From the NCBI GenBank assembly GCA_030428385.1, contig JAUIDY010000030.1, positions 1-53,211 of the forward strand: DNA of 53,211 nt. The letters run 5' to 3'. Made by a program: the position numbers and the translations under genes. This stretch comes from Rhodothermia bacterium. GTDB lineage: Bacteria; Bacteroidota; Rhodothermia; Rhodothermales; JAAAOL01. The notes beneath the pieces are model-generated. The model made no database searches, had not been told where the DNA came from, and was given only the letters and a program-made list of their open reading frames with translations. Positions 1 to 8,921 of this stretch are shown here, in pieces (the first letter of the stretch is position 1; each line of letters opens with the position of its first letter).

Positions 1-367
1 GCGTGGGTTCGGCTCCGGAGACGGATCGGGACCAGGCGCTGATGTTCCGCGACAACGCGGCGGGTGCGTACTTCAACTCGATCATCTTCGACTCGGAGGT
101 GGGCGAAGGCTTTGGTTTGCAGATCGAGAACCTGGACGGCGACGCGGGCGACAGCCAGGCGCAGTTTGATTCGGGCAACCTGGAGTTGACGAACAACATC
201 TGGTACTCGTTCGGCGTGGGCGATGGCGCTCAGGTGATCGTGCGCGACGATGATGGCAATGCGGCGGCGATTTCGGCGTACCTGTCGGCGAACGCGAACT
301 ACTTCGAAGATCCGCTTTTGGGTGGTGTGGATCGCGCCACGGTAGCAGGGGGCGGGCTCGACCCGCG
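1..367 (+). repeat. Copy 1 of a ~365-bp intragenic direct repeat
   Basis: This stretch matches positions 1375-1741 with a constant offset of 1374 bp (458 codons) and no indels. Most differences are at third codon positions. The copy probably begins to the left of the window, since the match is already exact at base 1. Confidence 0.85.
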
Positions 368-2195
368 GCCCAATGCCGGAAGCCCCGCTCTTTCACGCGA
401 CCGCAAGGCCCCCGCCAATGGCTTCTTCGACAATGTCAACTACATCGGTGCGTTCGGCAACAGCCTGTGGCTGAAAGGCTGGACGGCGCTGGATGAAGTA
501 GGCTATCTGCCCAACGTGGGCGTCGAAGCGCGTCCGACCGTGACGGTAACCGACGGCGACATCAACGCCGGAGACAATGTGCTGTGGACCAATGACAATG
601 TGTACGTTCTCGATGGCGCAGTCTTCGTCGAAGCCGGAGCCACGCTGACGATTCAGAGCGGCACAGTAATCAAGGCGGAAGACGGTCAGGGCCTCGACGC
701 CTCGGCGCTGATCATCACCCGCGGCGCACGCATCGTCGCCGAAGGCACCGCCACCGACCCGATCATCTTCACCTCCGTCCAGGACAACCTCTCCGGACCC
801 GACGCGCTCACCTACCAGTCGCGCGGTCTCTGGGGCGGACTCGTCATGCTCGGGCATGCCACGGCCAACTCCATCGTTGACAACGGCGATGGCACGGTCA
901 CCTATGCTGAAATCGAAGGCGTCAACGAACTCGTGGCCGACGGCGACACCCGCGCCGAGTTCGGCGGCACCGACGACAACGACTCGTCCGGCATCCTGCG
1001 CTACGTCTCGATCCGCCATACGGGCATCAACATCGGCTCGTCGGACGGCAACGAGATCCAGGGCCTCACCGTCGGCGGTGTCGGTTCAGGCACCGTGATC
1101 GAGTACGTCGAGAGCTACTCGTCGGCCGACGATGGCTTCGAGTTCTTCGGCGGGACGGTCAACACGAAGTACCTCGTGAGCGCATTCAACGCTGACGATT
1201 CGTTCGACTTTGACCACGGTTTCCGGGGCAACCACCAGTTCTGGTTTGCGATCCAGGCCCCCGACCGCGCCGGTGCGCTGGCCGAGATGGACGGTGCCGA
1301 GAGTGGTCAGAATGGCGAAGACGCGGCGCCGTACACGGATCCTCAGATCTACAACGCGACGCTGATCGGCAACGGCGTGGGTTCGGCTCCGGAGACGGAT
1401 CGGGACCAGGCGCTGATGTTCCGCGACAACGCGGCGGGTGCGTACTTCAACTCGATCATCTTCGACTCGGAGGTCGGCGAGGGTTTTGGTTTGCAGATCG
1501 AGAACCTGGACGGCGATGCAGGCGACAGCCAGGCGCAGTTCGACTCGGGTAATCTGGAGTTGGCGAACAACATCTGGTACTCGTTCGGTGTAGGCGACGG
1601 TGCGGAAGCGATTGTGCGCGACGACGACGGGAATGCGGCGGCGATTTCGGCGTACCTGTCGGCGAACGCGAACTACTTCGAGGATCCGCTTTTGGGTGGT
1701 GTGGATCGCGCCACGGTAGCTGGAGGTGGCCTCGACCCGCGGCCTTTGCCGGGCAGCCCCGCGCTGGCCAACGCGCTCAAAGCCTCGCCGGGCGGTTTCT
1801 TCCAGAATGTCTCCTACATCGGTGCGTTCGGCGAGACCAACTGGCTGAAAGGCTGGACTGCCCTCAGCGATGTCGGCTACCTCGGCGACATCTCGACGGT
1901 GGATGTGGAGCGTGTGGGCGATGAACTGCCTGCCGCCATTGCGCTGTCGCAGAACTACCCGAACCCATTTAACCCCAGCACCACCATCGAATTCCAGGTG
2001 CAGGCCACGCAGAACGTGCGCCTCGCTGTGTTTGACCTGCTGGGCCGGGAAGTGGCACGCCTGGTGGACGGCACACAGCCCGCCGGTACCTACCGCGTCA
2101 CGTTCGACGCCGACAACCTGGCGACGGGCTTGTACCTGTACCAACTCCGCACGGACAGCGGCGTTATCAGCAAAACGATGATGCTGGTGAAATAA
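1..2195 (+). CDS. T9SS-sorted repeat surface protein (5' end outside window)
   Basis: The reading frame is open to the left edge, so the N-terminus and signal peptide are missing; 730 codons are visible. Most of it is an Asp/Gly-rich beta-type sequence with motifs such as GTVIKAEDGQ, ARIVAEGTA and PIIFTS, a pattern seen in secreted Bacteroidota proteins that probably form a right-handed beta-helix. Visible residues 1-125 recur almost unchanged at 459-583, a 458-residue period. The last 90 residues are a classic T9SS type A sorting domain: QNYPNPFNPSTTIEF, then FDLLGREVARLVDG and GLYLYQLRTD, ending in KTMMLVK. The protein is therefore expected to cross the outer membrane through the type IX system and be anchored or released at the surface. 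Its binding function is unknown. A hairpin terminator follows the stop. Confidence 0.85.
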   Translation, partial: VGSAPETDRDQALMFRDNAAGAYFNSIIFDSEVGEGFGLQIENLDGDAGDSQAQFDSGNLELTNNIWYSFGVGDGAQVIVRDDDGNAAAISAYLSANANYFEDPLLGGVDRATVAGGGLDPRPNAGSPALSRDRKAPANGFFDNVNYIGAFGNSLWLKGWTALDEVGYLPNVGVEARPTVTVTDGDINAGDNVLWTNDNVYVLDGAVFVEAGATLTIQSGTVIKAEDGQGLDASALIITRGARIVAEGTATDPIIFTSVQDNLSGPDALTYQSRGLWGGLVMLGHATANSIVDNGDGTVTYAEIEGVNELVADGDTRAEFGGTDDNDSSGILRYVSIRHTGINIGSSDGNEIQGLTVGGVGSGTVIEYVESYSSADDGFEFFGGTVNTKYLVSAFNADDSFDFDHGFRGNHQFWFAIQAPDRAGALAEMDGAESGQNGEDAAPYTDPQIYNATLIGNGVGSAPETDRDQALMFRDNAAGAYFNSIIFDSEVGEGFGLQIENLDGDAGDSQAQFDSGNLELANNIWYSFGVGDGAEAIVRDDDGNAAAISAYLSANANYFEDPLLGGVDRATVAGGGLDPRPLPGSPALANALKASPGGFFQNVSYIGAFGETNWLKGWTALSDVGYLGDISTVDVERVGDELPAAIALSQNYPNPFNPSTTIEFQVQATQNVRLAVFDLLGREVARLVDGTQPAGTYRVTFDADNLATGLYLYQLRTDSGVISKTMMLVK
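1375..1741 (+). repeat. Copy 2 of the ~365-bp intragenic direct repeat
   Basis: Second copy of the segment at 1-367 in the same reading frame. The first ~90 bases are identical to copy 1, and the rest carries scattered, mostly silent changes. After about 1741 the copies diverge: copy 1 leads into a further repeat unit, while copy 2 leads into the last linker and the sorting domain. Confidence 0.85.
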
Positions 2196-2231
2196 GCGAT
2201 TGATCGTCCAAAATCGGCAGCAATTGCTAAA

Positions 2232-2270
2232 AGCGCCGCAGCTTCTTCGGAGGTTGCGGCGCTTTCTGTT
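2232..2270 (+). terminator. Rho-independent terminator after the T9SS protein
   Basis: Nine-base stem AGCGCCGCA (2232-2240) pairs with TGCGGCGCT (2255-2263), followed by a T-rich stretch. It lies 36 bp after the stop codon. Confidence 0.7.
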
Positions 2271-2356
2271 GCTCACGGTTTGCTAATACATGCATCATCG
2301 TCGTGTAACATGTGTGCGATACGTTGGGCAAAATATGGGCTCTTACTGACACTTCC

Positions 2357-3169
2357 ATGACTCCCAATCGCTATCGCACGCTCTGGCTGTCTGATTTTCA
2401 CCTTGGCTCACCAATGTGTCAGGGGGCGCTGCTGCTTGATTTCCTGCGCCACAACGAGGCCGAAAACCTGTACCTTGTGGGCGACATCGTGGACGGGTGG
2501 GCACTGAAGCGGTCGTGGCACTGGCCGCAACTCCACAATGATATTATCCAGAAGCTGCTGCGCAAGGCCCGCAAGGGCACGCGGGTGGTCTATATTCCCG
2601 GCAACCACGACGAGTTCGCCCGCCAGTTTCTCGGCTTGCGATTCGGCGATATCATCGTGCGCAAGCGCGCCATTCACACCACGGCCGATAATCGTCAACT
2701 GCTGATTCTACATGGCGACGAGTTCGACGGGGTCATCAAGTATGCCCTGTGGTTGTCGGTGCTGGGTGCGTGGGCCTACTCCGGCGCGCTCAAGCTAAAC
2801 CGCTGGTACAACCGCCTTCGTCGGGCGCTAGACCTCCCTTATTGGTCGCTTGCTGCCTATTTGAAGCACAAGACCAAAAAGGCCGTTCAGTACATCGCCG
2901 ATTTTGAAAACGCCGTGGCCCGCGAAGCGATTGAGGCCGAAGTAGATGGCATCGTGTGTGGACACATCCACCACGCCGAACTGCGCACGGTGGGGTCCGT
3001 TTTATATGCCAACACCGGCGATTGGGTGGAAAGCTGCACCGCTCTCGCTGAGCACTTCGATGGACGGCTAGAGGTTCTACGCTGGATGGAGGTGGGGCAT
3101 CAAACCGATGAAATTGCACCGCTTGGGACCCGTTTGCCGACGCTGCGTACAAAGACAGAAGCGATTTGA
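2357..3169 (+). CDS. LpxH-like metallophosphoesterase (UDP-2,3-diacylglucosamine diphosphatase family)
   Basis: A 270-residue calcineurin-like phosphoesterase with all the metal-binding motifs: DFHLG (Asp13, His15), GDIVD (Asp43), GNHDE (Asn83, His84), HGDEFD near 117 and GHIHHAE near 200. In the LpxH family these bind two metal ions and cleave UDP-2,3-diacylglucosamine to lipid X and UMP in lipid A synthesis, at the inner face of the inner membrane. This longer variant, with an insert of aromatic residues near 125-165, is the form often annotated simply as LpxH-like, so the exact substrate is not certain. ATG at 2357 is preferred to an upstream GTG-type extension at 2312, because family proteins begin just before the DxH motif. 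It probably shares a pathway with the glycosyltransferase downstream. Confidence 0.85.
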   Translation: MTPNRYRTLWLSDFHLGSPMCQGALLLDFLRHNEAENLYLVGDIVDGWALKRSWHWPQLHNDIIQKLLRKARKGTRVVYIPGNHDEFARQFLGLRFGDIIVRKRAIHTTADNRQLLILHGDEFDGVIKYALWLSVLGAWAYSGALKLNRWYNRLRRALDLPYWSLAAYLKHKTKKAVQYIADFENAVAREAIEAEVDGIVCGHIHHAELRTVGSVLYANTGDWVESCTALAEHFDGRLEVLRWMEVGHQTDEIAPLGTRLPTLRTKTEAI

Positions 3170-3385
3170 ATGGGAAAGGGAGAGACGGGGTGTGGGAGCG
3201 GGGGAGAAGATGTGTTTGACGGGCCGAACCAGGCATCCGAAGCGGGCGCGTCGCTAGCCGGGAAACACCACTGCCTCATGAAAAATGAGGAGGCGAAGCT
3301 GGAAAATGACCCTCCATGACACGCCAGTCGAACGCTGATCGCCGAATCGCAGCACCCCTCGTCATTATTTCACCACCAATTGCCG

Positions 3386-4507
3386 ATGCGTTGCCTGTTT
3401 GTGGTACAAGGAGAAGGACGCGGGCACATGACCCAGGCGCTGGCGCTGCGGGGGATGCTGCGGCGGGCAGGGCATGAGGTGTGTCAGGTGCTGGTGGGGC
3501 GCAGCGCCCGGCGCGAAGTACCTGCCTTTTTTGCGCACAAAATCGACGCGCCGTTGGCGTTTTTTGAAAGCCCCAACTTTGTGTGTGACCAGCGCGACTG
3601 TGCCATCCGCCTCCGCCCGACGCTGGCGCACGCCGTCCGCCGTAGTCCGCACTTGCGGCGTAGCCTTGCTGTGCTGGGTACGCACCTGGCGCAGCATCAG
3701 CCCGATGTGGTGATCAACTTCTTCGAGCCGGTGGTGGGGCTGTATTATGCGTTGCGTCGTCCTGGCATCCCCCTCGTCTGCATCGCGCATCAGTACCTGT
3801 TTCTGCATCCGGCCTATCAGTTTCCCGACCTGCCCGGCTTTTCACGGCCGCAGGCTTCGCAGCGCGGGGCGCTGAAGCTCTTTACCCGCCTTACGGCGTG
3901 GGGCGCGTCGCGTCGGCTGGCCTTGTCCATCACGCCGATGCCGGAGGCCAAGACGCGCTCGCTGGTGGTAGTCCCGCCGTTGCTGCGCGATGAACTGTTT
4001 GAGCAACGCGTGGTGCACGACGACTTTCTACTCGTGTATCTGCTCAACAGCGGTTATGCCCGCCAGATCGAGCAGTGGCACGCCCAGCACCCGGACGTTC
4101 GGCTCCATTGTTTCTGGGACAACCCGGACGCCGCCGAGGTGGAGCGCCGCGATGCCACACTCACGTTTCACCGTCTCCACGATGAAAAATTCCTCACCCT
4201 GATGGCACAGTGCAAGGGATTGGTGACAACGGCGGGATTCGAGTCGGTGTGCGAGGCGATGTACCTGGGCAAACCCGCGCTGATGGTGCCCGTCGGCGGG
4301 CATTTCGAGCAGCACTGCAACGCCCACGACGCCGAGCAAGCAGGCGCTGGCCTTGCCGATACACAGTTCCTCATCGACCGGCTGCTGCATTTTGAGCAAA
4401 ACGACCCGGCGCAGACAGCCCGTTTTGGGACATGGGTCCAGGGGGCCGAGGCCCGCTTCGTGGAAGAGATTGAGGCCGCTGTTGGGGATCGCGTGGTGAG
4501 TCGGTAA
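3386..4507 (+). CDS. Glycosyltransferase, MurG/UGT-like fold (Glyco_trans_1_3 type)
   Basis: A 373-residue cytosolic protein that opens with CLFVVQGEGRGHMTQALAL, the start of MJ1255-type family 1-like glycosyltransferases. The C-terminal Rossmann half carries GLVTTAGFESVCEAMYLGKP and VPVGGHFEQHCNA, the nucleotide-sugar binding region of GT-B enzymes. Such proteins transfer a sugar from a nucleotide donor to a lipid or envelope acceptor; the substrates cannot be read from the sequence. ATG at 3386 is chosen over TTG at 3380. The gene lies 216 bp after the LpxH-like gene on the same strand, which suggests glycolipid or outer-membrane lipid synthesis. It converges on the RND permease gene, with a terminator hairpin between them. 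Confidence 0.8.
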   Translation: MRCLFVVQGEGRGHMTQALALRGMLRRAGHEVCQVLVGRSARREVPAFFAHKIDAPLAFFESPNFVCDQRDCAIRLRPTLAHAVRRSPHLRRSLAVLGTHLAQHQPDVVINFFEPVVGLYYALRRPGIPLVCIAHQYLFLHPAYQFPDLPGFSRPQASQRGALKLFTRLTAWGASRRLALSITPMPEAKTRSLVVVPPLLRDELFEQRVVHDDFLLVYLLNSGYARQIEQWHAQHPDVRLHCFWDNPDAAEVERRDATLTFHRLHDEKFLTLMAQCKGLVTTAGFESVCEAMYLGKPALMVPVGGHFEQHCNAHDAEQAGAGLADTQFLIDRLLHFEQNDPAQTARFGTWVQGAEARFVEEIEAAVGDRVVSR

Positions 4508-4580
4508 TTTTAGATACAGATCAGACATTGTTCCCCAACGTCATGCTTGCATAGGGACTGGCATAAAGCCTCGATACACA

Positions 4581-4620
4581 AACGGCTCCCCAGGATAGAT
4601 CCCGAGGAGCCGCGTTTTAT
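4581..4620. terminator. Bidirectional terminator between convergent genes
   Basis: CGGCTCC (4583-4589) pairs with GGAGCCG (4606-4612). A CGTTTTAT tail follows on the plus strand and TTTGTG on the minus strand, so it can end both the glycosyltransferase and the efflux operon transcripts. Confidence 0.7.
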
Positions 4621-4637
4621 GGTAAAGGCTGTGCGCC

Positions 4638-7600
4638 TTACTTCGTTTCCGGTTTGGAGACAGCGGGCGTTTCCGTCGCGCCGTCGCCGCCTTTGCCATT
4701 GATCACCGCCGCCGGAGTCGTCACCGTCGGGGTGCCGTTGGTCGTTGTTGGGACAACCGCCTGTTCCCCGTTTGCCGACGCGCTCATGGCTTTGCTGAGG
4801 CGGCCCGAGACGGAGTCGAACGTCGAGTACATCACTGGCACGATGACGAGGGTGAGGAAGGTGGCGAAGATGAGCCCGGCGATAATCGTCGTACCCATCG
4901 GCCCCCAGAACTGCGTATTCTCCGAGCCAAACTGTAAATTCGGGCTCCAGTCGGTGAGCAGCCCCACAAAGTCAACGTTGATGCCGAAGGTGAGCGGCAC
5001 AAGGCCAATGACCGTCGTCAGGGCTGTCAACAACACCGGACGCAGACGCGTGGCCCCGCCTTCGATGATGGCATGCTGCTTGTCCATCCCGCGGTCGCGG
5101 AGCTGCATGATGTAGTCCACCAACACGATGTTGTTGTTCACCACAATCCCGGCCAGGCTGATCACGCCGATGAAGGTCATCAGGCCAAAGGCGGTTTGCG
5201 TGAGCATCAGCCCGAGCAGCACGCCGAGGAAGCTCAGTCCCACAGCAATCATGATGATGAACGGCAGGCTCACCTTGTTGAACTGCGCGATCATGATCAT
5301 GATGATCAGCGCCAGCCCGATGCCGAGCGCGATGCCTAGGAAGCCAAAGCTTTCATTCTGCTCTTCGTTCTCGCCCGTGTACGCCAGCGTGTAGCCCGGC
5401 GGCAGGGGGTAGTCGGCGAGGTAGCCTTGTACCTGCCCCAGGATGGCCTGGCTGTTGAAGCCGGGAGCCGCGTCACCGACGACCGTCGCCACACGTTGCA
5501 GGTCGAGCCGTGTCACGGATCCGAGACCGCCTGCTACGTCGAAGTTGGCCACGGCGGTGATTGGGATTTGCTGGCCTTCATCGAAGATGGTCAGGTTTTC
5601 GACGCTTTCCAGCGTGCCGCGGTCGCCTTCCGTCAGGCGGACCATGATGTCGTATTCATCTTCACCCGTGCGGAATTTGCCTGCTTCGGCTCCGTTGATG
5701 GCCGAGCGCACCGACTGCGCAATCATAAACGTGTTGAGCCCAAAGCGCGCCGCCCGCTCGCGGTCGATTTCCACGCGCAGTTCCGGACGCCCCGTGTTCA
5801 GGTTGTCGTTCACATCCACGAGGCCCGGAATGGCTCCCGTCTCGGATGCTTCGGTGAGCATCTCGCGGATCTCGGTGGTGATGCGGGTAATGGTGGCAAA
5901 GTCCGGCCCCGACACCTCGATGTTTACGGGGGCTCCCGTTGGAGGACCGGCGGCGTCTTGCCCGAAGTCCATGTCTACGCCCGGGATGCCCTGCAACTGC
6001 TCGCGGAACTTGCGCATCGTTTCGGAACTCGGCTCCACACGGTCCTCAAAGGCGACGAGGTTCAGGGTGATGCGGCTCCGTTCCGGGCTGGACGCCCCGC
6101 CGCCAAAGTCGGCGTCAGCGCTCACGCCCACGTTGGTCAGGATTTCCTGCACGTTGGCGCGCACCTCGGGGTTGTCGGCAATCAACTGGTCGATGCGGCG
6201 TTGTGCCTCGGCAGCAATGCGGTCGCTCGTTTCGATATTGGTGCCAAGCGGAGCTTCCAGCGTCACCCGTATCTGGTTTGGGTCCGTATTTGGGAAGAAC
6301 TCGACGCCCGTGGGGGCAGACGCAAAGGAGAAGATGACGACGAAAAACACGCCCAGTGTGCTGGTAATTAGGCGGGCGCGGTTGTCGGTGAGCAGCGGCT
6401 TCCGTTGGCCGTTCGCGTTGAAAAACATCCCGGAAAGGCCTGCCACAATAATGAGCAAGGGCAGCGTGAGGAGGCCACCAATGGCGTTCGGGTTCAGCGA
6501 GCCCTTCACCAGGAACAGTAAGCCGATGATGACTACCACCACGATGCCAAAGACGACGCCTGCTTTCACCGTGGTGCGTCCGCCCATGAAGAAGTTCTCG
6601 AACATGTGAAAGATCATGCCCAGCACGCCCACCAAAAGTAGGATCTGGCCGGGGATCAGTAGGATGTAGGAGGCGGCTTCTCCGGCCATGGCTCCGACAA
6701 TGGCACCCGCAATGGCGATGACGGCACCCAGCGAAAGGGCACCGAGCGCAAATGTGTTGCGGAACAGGCTGTCTTTAATACGCAAGAGCAAAAACACCAC
6801 ACCCGCACCAGCAATGAGGATTCCACCCATCATGAGGGCTTGGCCCAGCGGTTCGTCGCCGTGCGGCGGGGCCTCAGGGTTCATGACAGCACCAAGCATC
6901 ATGCCGCCGATAAGCACCAGCACGCCGCTGATAGCCCACGGCTGCCAGTTCGCAAAGACGGAGGCCTTGAGGGAATAGTCGCGCTTGAGCATCCACTCCA
7001 AGAAGTGGCGATATTGCTTTACCAGATTCGGCAGGGTGGTTTGTACAAAGCGGTCGCCGATGGGTTTGAAGACCCGCGTGTGCGCGAAGTACAGCAGCGG
7101 AATGCCCACCGCAAGTACCACAAACGTTTTCCAGTTCGCCACCAGCAACACGACACCCACCACCACGATCAGAAGCGTGGTGATCAGCCGCACAAACCGG
7201 GGCTTGGGGGCGCTCTCTTCGGTTTCCAGCTTAACGAAGATGCCGGTGATAACAGGGTTGATGATGATGGCCACAAACAGCGATGAGGAAAGCGTGACGA
7301 TGAGGGTCAGCGGCATGTAGCTCATGAACTGCCCGATCTGTCCCGGCCAGAACAGCATTGGCGCGAAGGCGGCCACCGTCGTTGCCGTCGAAGCCACCAC
7401 GGCGAGGCCCACCTCGGCGGTGCCCTGTTTGGCCGCCTCTATCTTGGAATAGCCTTCCTCTCGATATCGGTAGATGTTCTCCACAATCACGATGGCGTTG
7501 TCTACCAACATACCGAGCGCGATGATGAAGGAGAACAGCATCACGAAGTTGAGCGTCTGTCCCGCAATCTGGAACAGCATAAACGAGATAAACATCGACA

Positions 7601-8747
7601 GCGGGATGGCGATGCCCACCAAGGTGGCGTTGCGGACGCCCAGGAAGAACAACAGCACGGCGATCACGAAGATGAGGCCGCTGATGATGTTGTTCTCGAG
7701 GTCCTTGACGAGGATGTTGACCTGCTCGCTCTGGTCGCCCGTGATGATGACGTTGGTGCCTGCGGGGAACGCAAAGGCGGCCAGCTTGGCGTTCACCTCA
7801 TCCGACGTTTCGAGAATGTTCGCCCCGGACCGTTTTTTGACGTTCAGGTTCACCACTTGGAGCGTCGCGGTTTCTTCTTCGGGCAGCATGCGGAGCTCGT
7901 CGTCCTCTTCCACCTGAATCACGCGCAGGCGGGCGTAGCTCGATCGGTCTTTGTAACCAAAGATCACGTCGGCCACATCGCGCACGTAGATCGGCTCGCC
8001 GCCTTCGGGGCGGGTCACGACGAGGTTGGCGATTTCCTCTTCCGGGTTGTCAAACTCACCATTCACGCGCACGAGGTAGTTCAGGCGGTCCACGTCCACC
8101 GAGCCACCGGGCAGGTTGGTGTTTTCCTGCTGGATGGCGCTCACGATGTCGTTAAACGAGATGTTGTAGCCCTGCAAGGCGTTGAGGTCTACGTTGATCT
8201 GCACCTCGCGCTCCAGACCACCGATCACGTCCACTTCCAACACGCTGGTGATGGTTTCCAACTCATCGGCCAGATCTTCGCCGACTTCCTTGAGCCGAGC
8301 CAGCGAGTACGGGGCCGACATGTTGATCGACATGATGGGGAACTCTTGCAGGTCGATCTCGCTGACGATGGGTTCTTCCACATCGCTCGGCAGTTCGGCC
8401 TTTGCCACGTCCACCTTGTCGCGCACCTTCTGGAAGGCGTCGTCCATCGACACGTCGGGTGTAAACTCAACAACAATGCTGGACACGCCTTCGGTGCTGG
8501 TCGAGCGGATCTCTTTGATGCCGTTGATGCCCTGGATTTCCTGCTCAATCGGCTGGGTGATCACCGATTCGATGTCGTCGGGGCTGGCACCGGGATAGAC
8601 CGTGGTGACGACGATATTCGGAATCTCAATCGACGGAAAGGATTCCTTGGGAATCGTCACGTAGCTCACCAGACCGCCAAAGGCCAGCAGCAAGGTGAGC
8701 ACCAGCACGGTCGTGCGGTAATTTATGGCTACATTGGTAATCTTCAT
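4638..8747 (-). CDS. RND-family efflux permease with an extra membrane-helix block
   Basis: Inner-membrane proton-driven efflux pump of the HAE-1/AcrB type; it would work with the fusion protein and TolC-like channel encoded upstream. The N-terminus (NYRTTVLVLTLLLAFGG), the porter region (PSIEIPNIVVTTVYPGASPDD), TM2-6 with GMLVDNAIVIVENI, and the C-terminal half (GIVVNNNIVLVDYI, LRPVLLTALTTVIGLVPL) are all intact. At 1369 residues it is about 300 longer than usual. The extra length lies between TM6 (ending near 510) and the start of the second porter half (near 815, GVEFFPNTDPNQIRV), where about eight further hydrophobic segments are visible. The C-terminal tail is Thr/Pro-rich and polar. ATG 8747 follows a good GGAGG Shine-Dalgarno. 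Last gene of the operon, 174 bp after the fusion-protein gene. Confidence 0.92.
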   Translation of the reverse strand: MKITNVAINYRTTVLVLTLLLAFGGLVSYVTIPKESFPSIEIPNIVVTTVYPGASPDDIESVITQPIEQEIQGINGIKEIRSTSTEGVSSIVVEFTPDVSMDDAFQKVRDKVDVAKAELPSDVEEPIVSEIDLQEFPIMSINMSAPYSLARLKEVGEDLADELETITSVLEVDVIGGLEREVQINVDLNALQGYNISFNDIVSAIQQENTNLPGGSVDVDRLNYLVRVNGEFDNPEEEIANLVVTRPEGGEPIYVRDVADVIFGYKDRSSYARLRVIQVEEDDELRMLPEEETATLQVVNLNVKKRSGANILETSDEVNAKLAAFAFPAGTNVIITGDQSEQVNILVKDLENNIISGLIFVIAVLLFFLGVRNATLVGIAIPLSMFISFMLFQIAGQTLNFVMLFSFIIALGMLVDNAIVIVENIYRYREEGYSKIEAAKQGTAEVGLAVVASTATTVAAFAPMLFWPGQIGQFMSYMPLTLIVTLSSSLFVAIIINPVITGIFVKLETEESAPKPRFVRLITTLLIVVVGVVLLVANWKTFVVLAVGIPLLYFAHTRVFKPIGDRFVQTTLPNLVKQYRHFLEWMLKRDYSLKASVFANWQPWAISGVLVLIGGMMLGAVMNPEAPPHGDEPLGQALMMGGILIAGAGVVFLLLRIKDSLFRNTFALGALSLGAVIAIAGAIVGAMAGEAASYILLIPGQILLLVGVLGMIFHMFENFFMGGRTTVKAGVVFGIVVVVIIGLLFLVKGSLNPNAIGGLLTLPLLIIVAGLSGMFFNANGQRKPLLTDNRARLITSTLGVFFVVIFSFASAPTGVEFFPNTDPNQIRVTLEAPLGTNIETSDRIAAEAQRRIDQLIADNPEVRANVQEILTNVGVSADADFGGGASSPERSRITLNLVAFEDRVEPSSETMRKFREQLQGIPGVDMDFGQDAAGPPTGAPVNIEVSGPDFATITRITTEIREMLTEASETGAIPGLVDVNDNLNTGRPELRVEIDRERAARFGLNTFMIAQSVRSAINGAEAGKFRTGEDEYDIMVRLTEGDRGTLESVENLTIFDEGQQIPITAVANFDVAGGLGSVTRLDLQRVATVVGDAAPGFNSQAILGQVQGYLADYPLPPGYTLAYTGENEEQNESFGFLGIALGIGLALIIMIMIAQFNKVSLPFIIMIAVGLSFLGVLLGLMLTQTAFGLMTFIGVISLAGIVVNNNIVLVDYIMQLRDRGMDKQHAIIEGGATRLRPVLLTALTTVIGLVPLTFGINVDFVGLLTDWSPNLQFGSENTQFWGPMGTTIIAGLIFATFLTLVIVPVMYSTFDSVSGRLSKAMSASANGEQAVVPTTTNGTPTVTTPAAVINGKGGDGATETPAVSKPETK

Positions 8748-8789
8748 ACAGTCGCCTCCAAATGAGGGTTAGGCGGGGGAAGTAGTGCG

Positions 8790-8918
8790 TGAAACGTGAA
8801 GGCGCAAAACGTGAGGATGCTGATGCCATCGTCCGCCGTCTTGAGCACGTATGGCCTTTTCGAGCGGTGCAGACGTAAAAGATTTGGCATCATCGATTGG
8901 AGAAAAGTTCACGTTTCA
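8790..8918. repeat. 11-bp inverted repeat spanning the mfp-RND gap
   Basis: TGAAACGTGAA at 8790-8800 is matched by its exact reverse complement at 8908-8918, near the end of the fusion-protein gene. A further AAACGTGA lies at 8807-8814. The arms are 107 bp apart, so a protein site or a long-range RNA pairing are both possible; function unknown. Confidence 0.4.
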
Positions 8919-8921
8919 GAA

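Noticed and set aside
3274-3290. Hairpin CCTCAT/ATGAGG as a terminator
   Set aside because: Only a 6-bp stem with no T tract after it.
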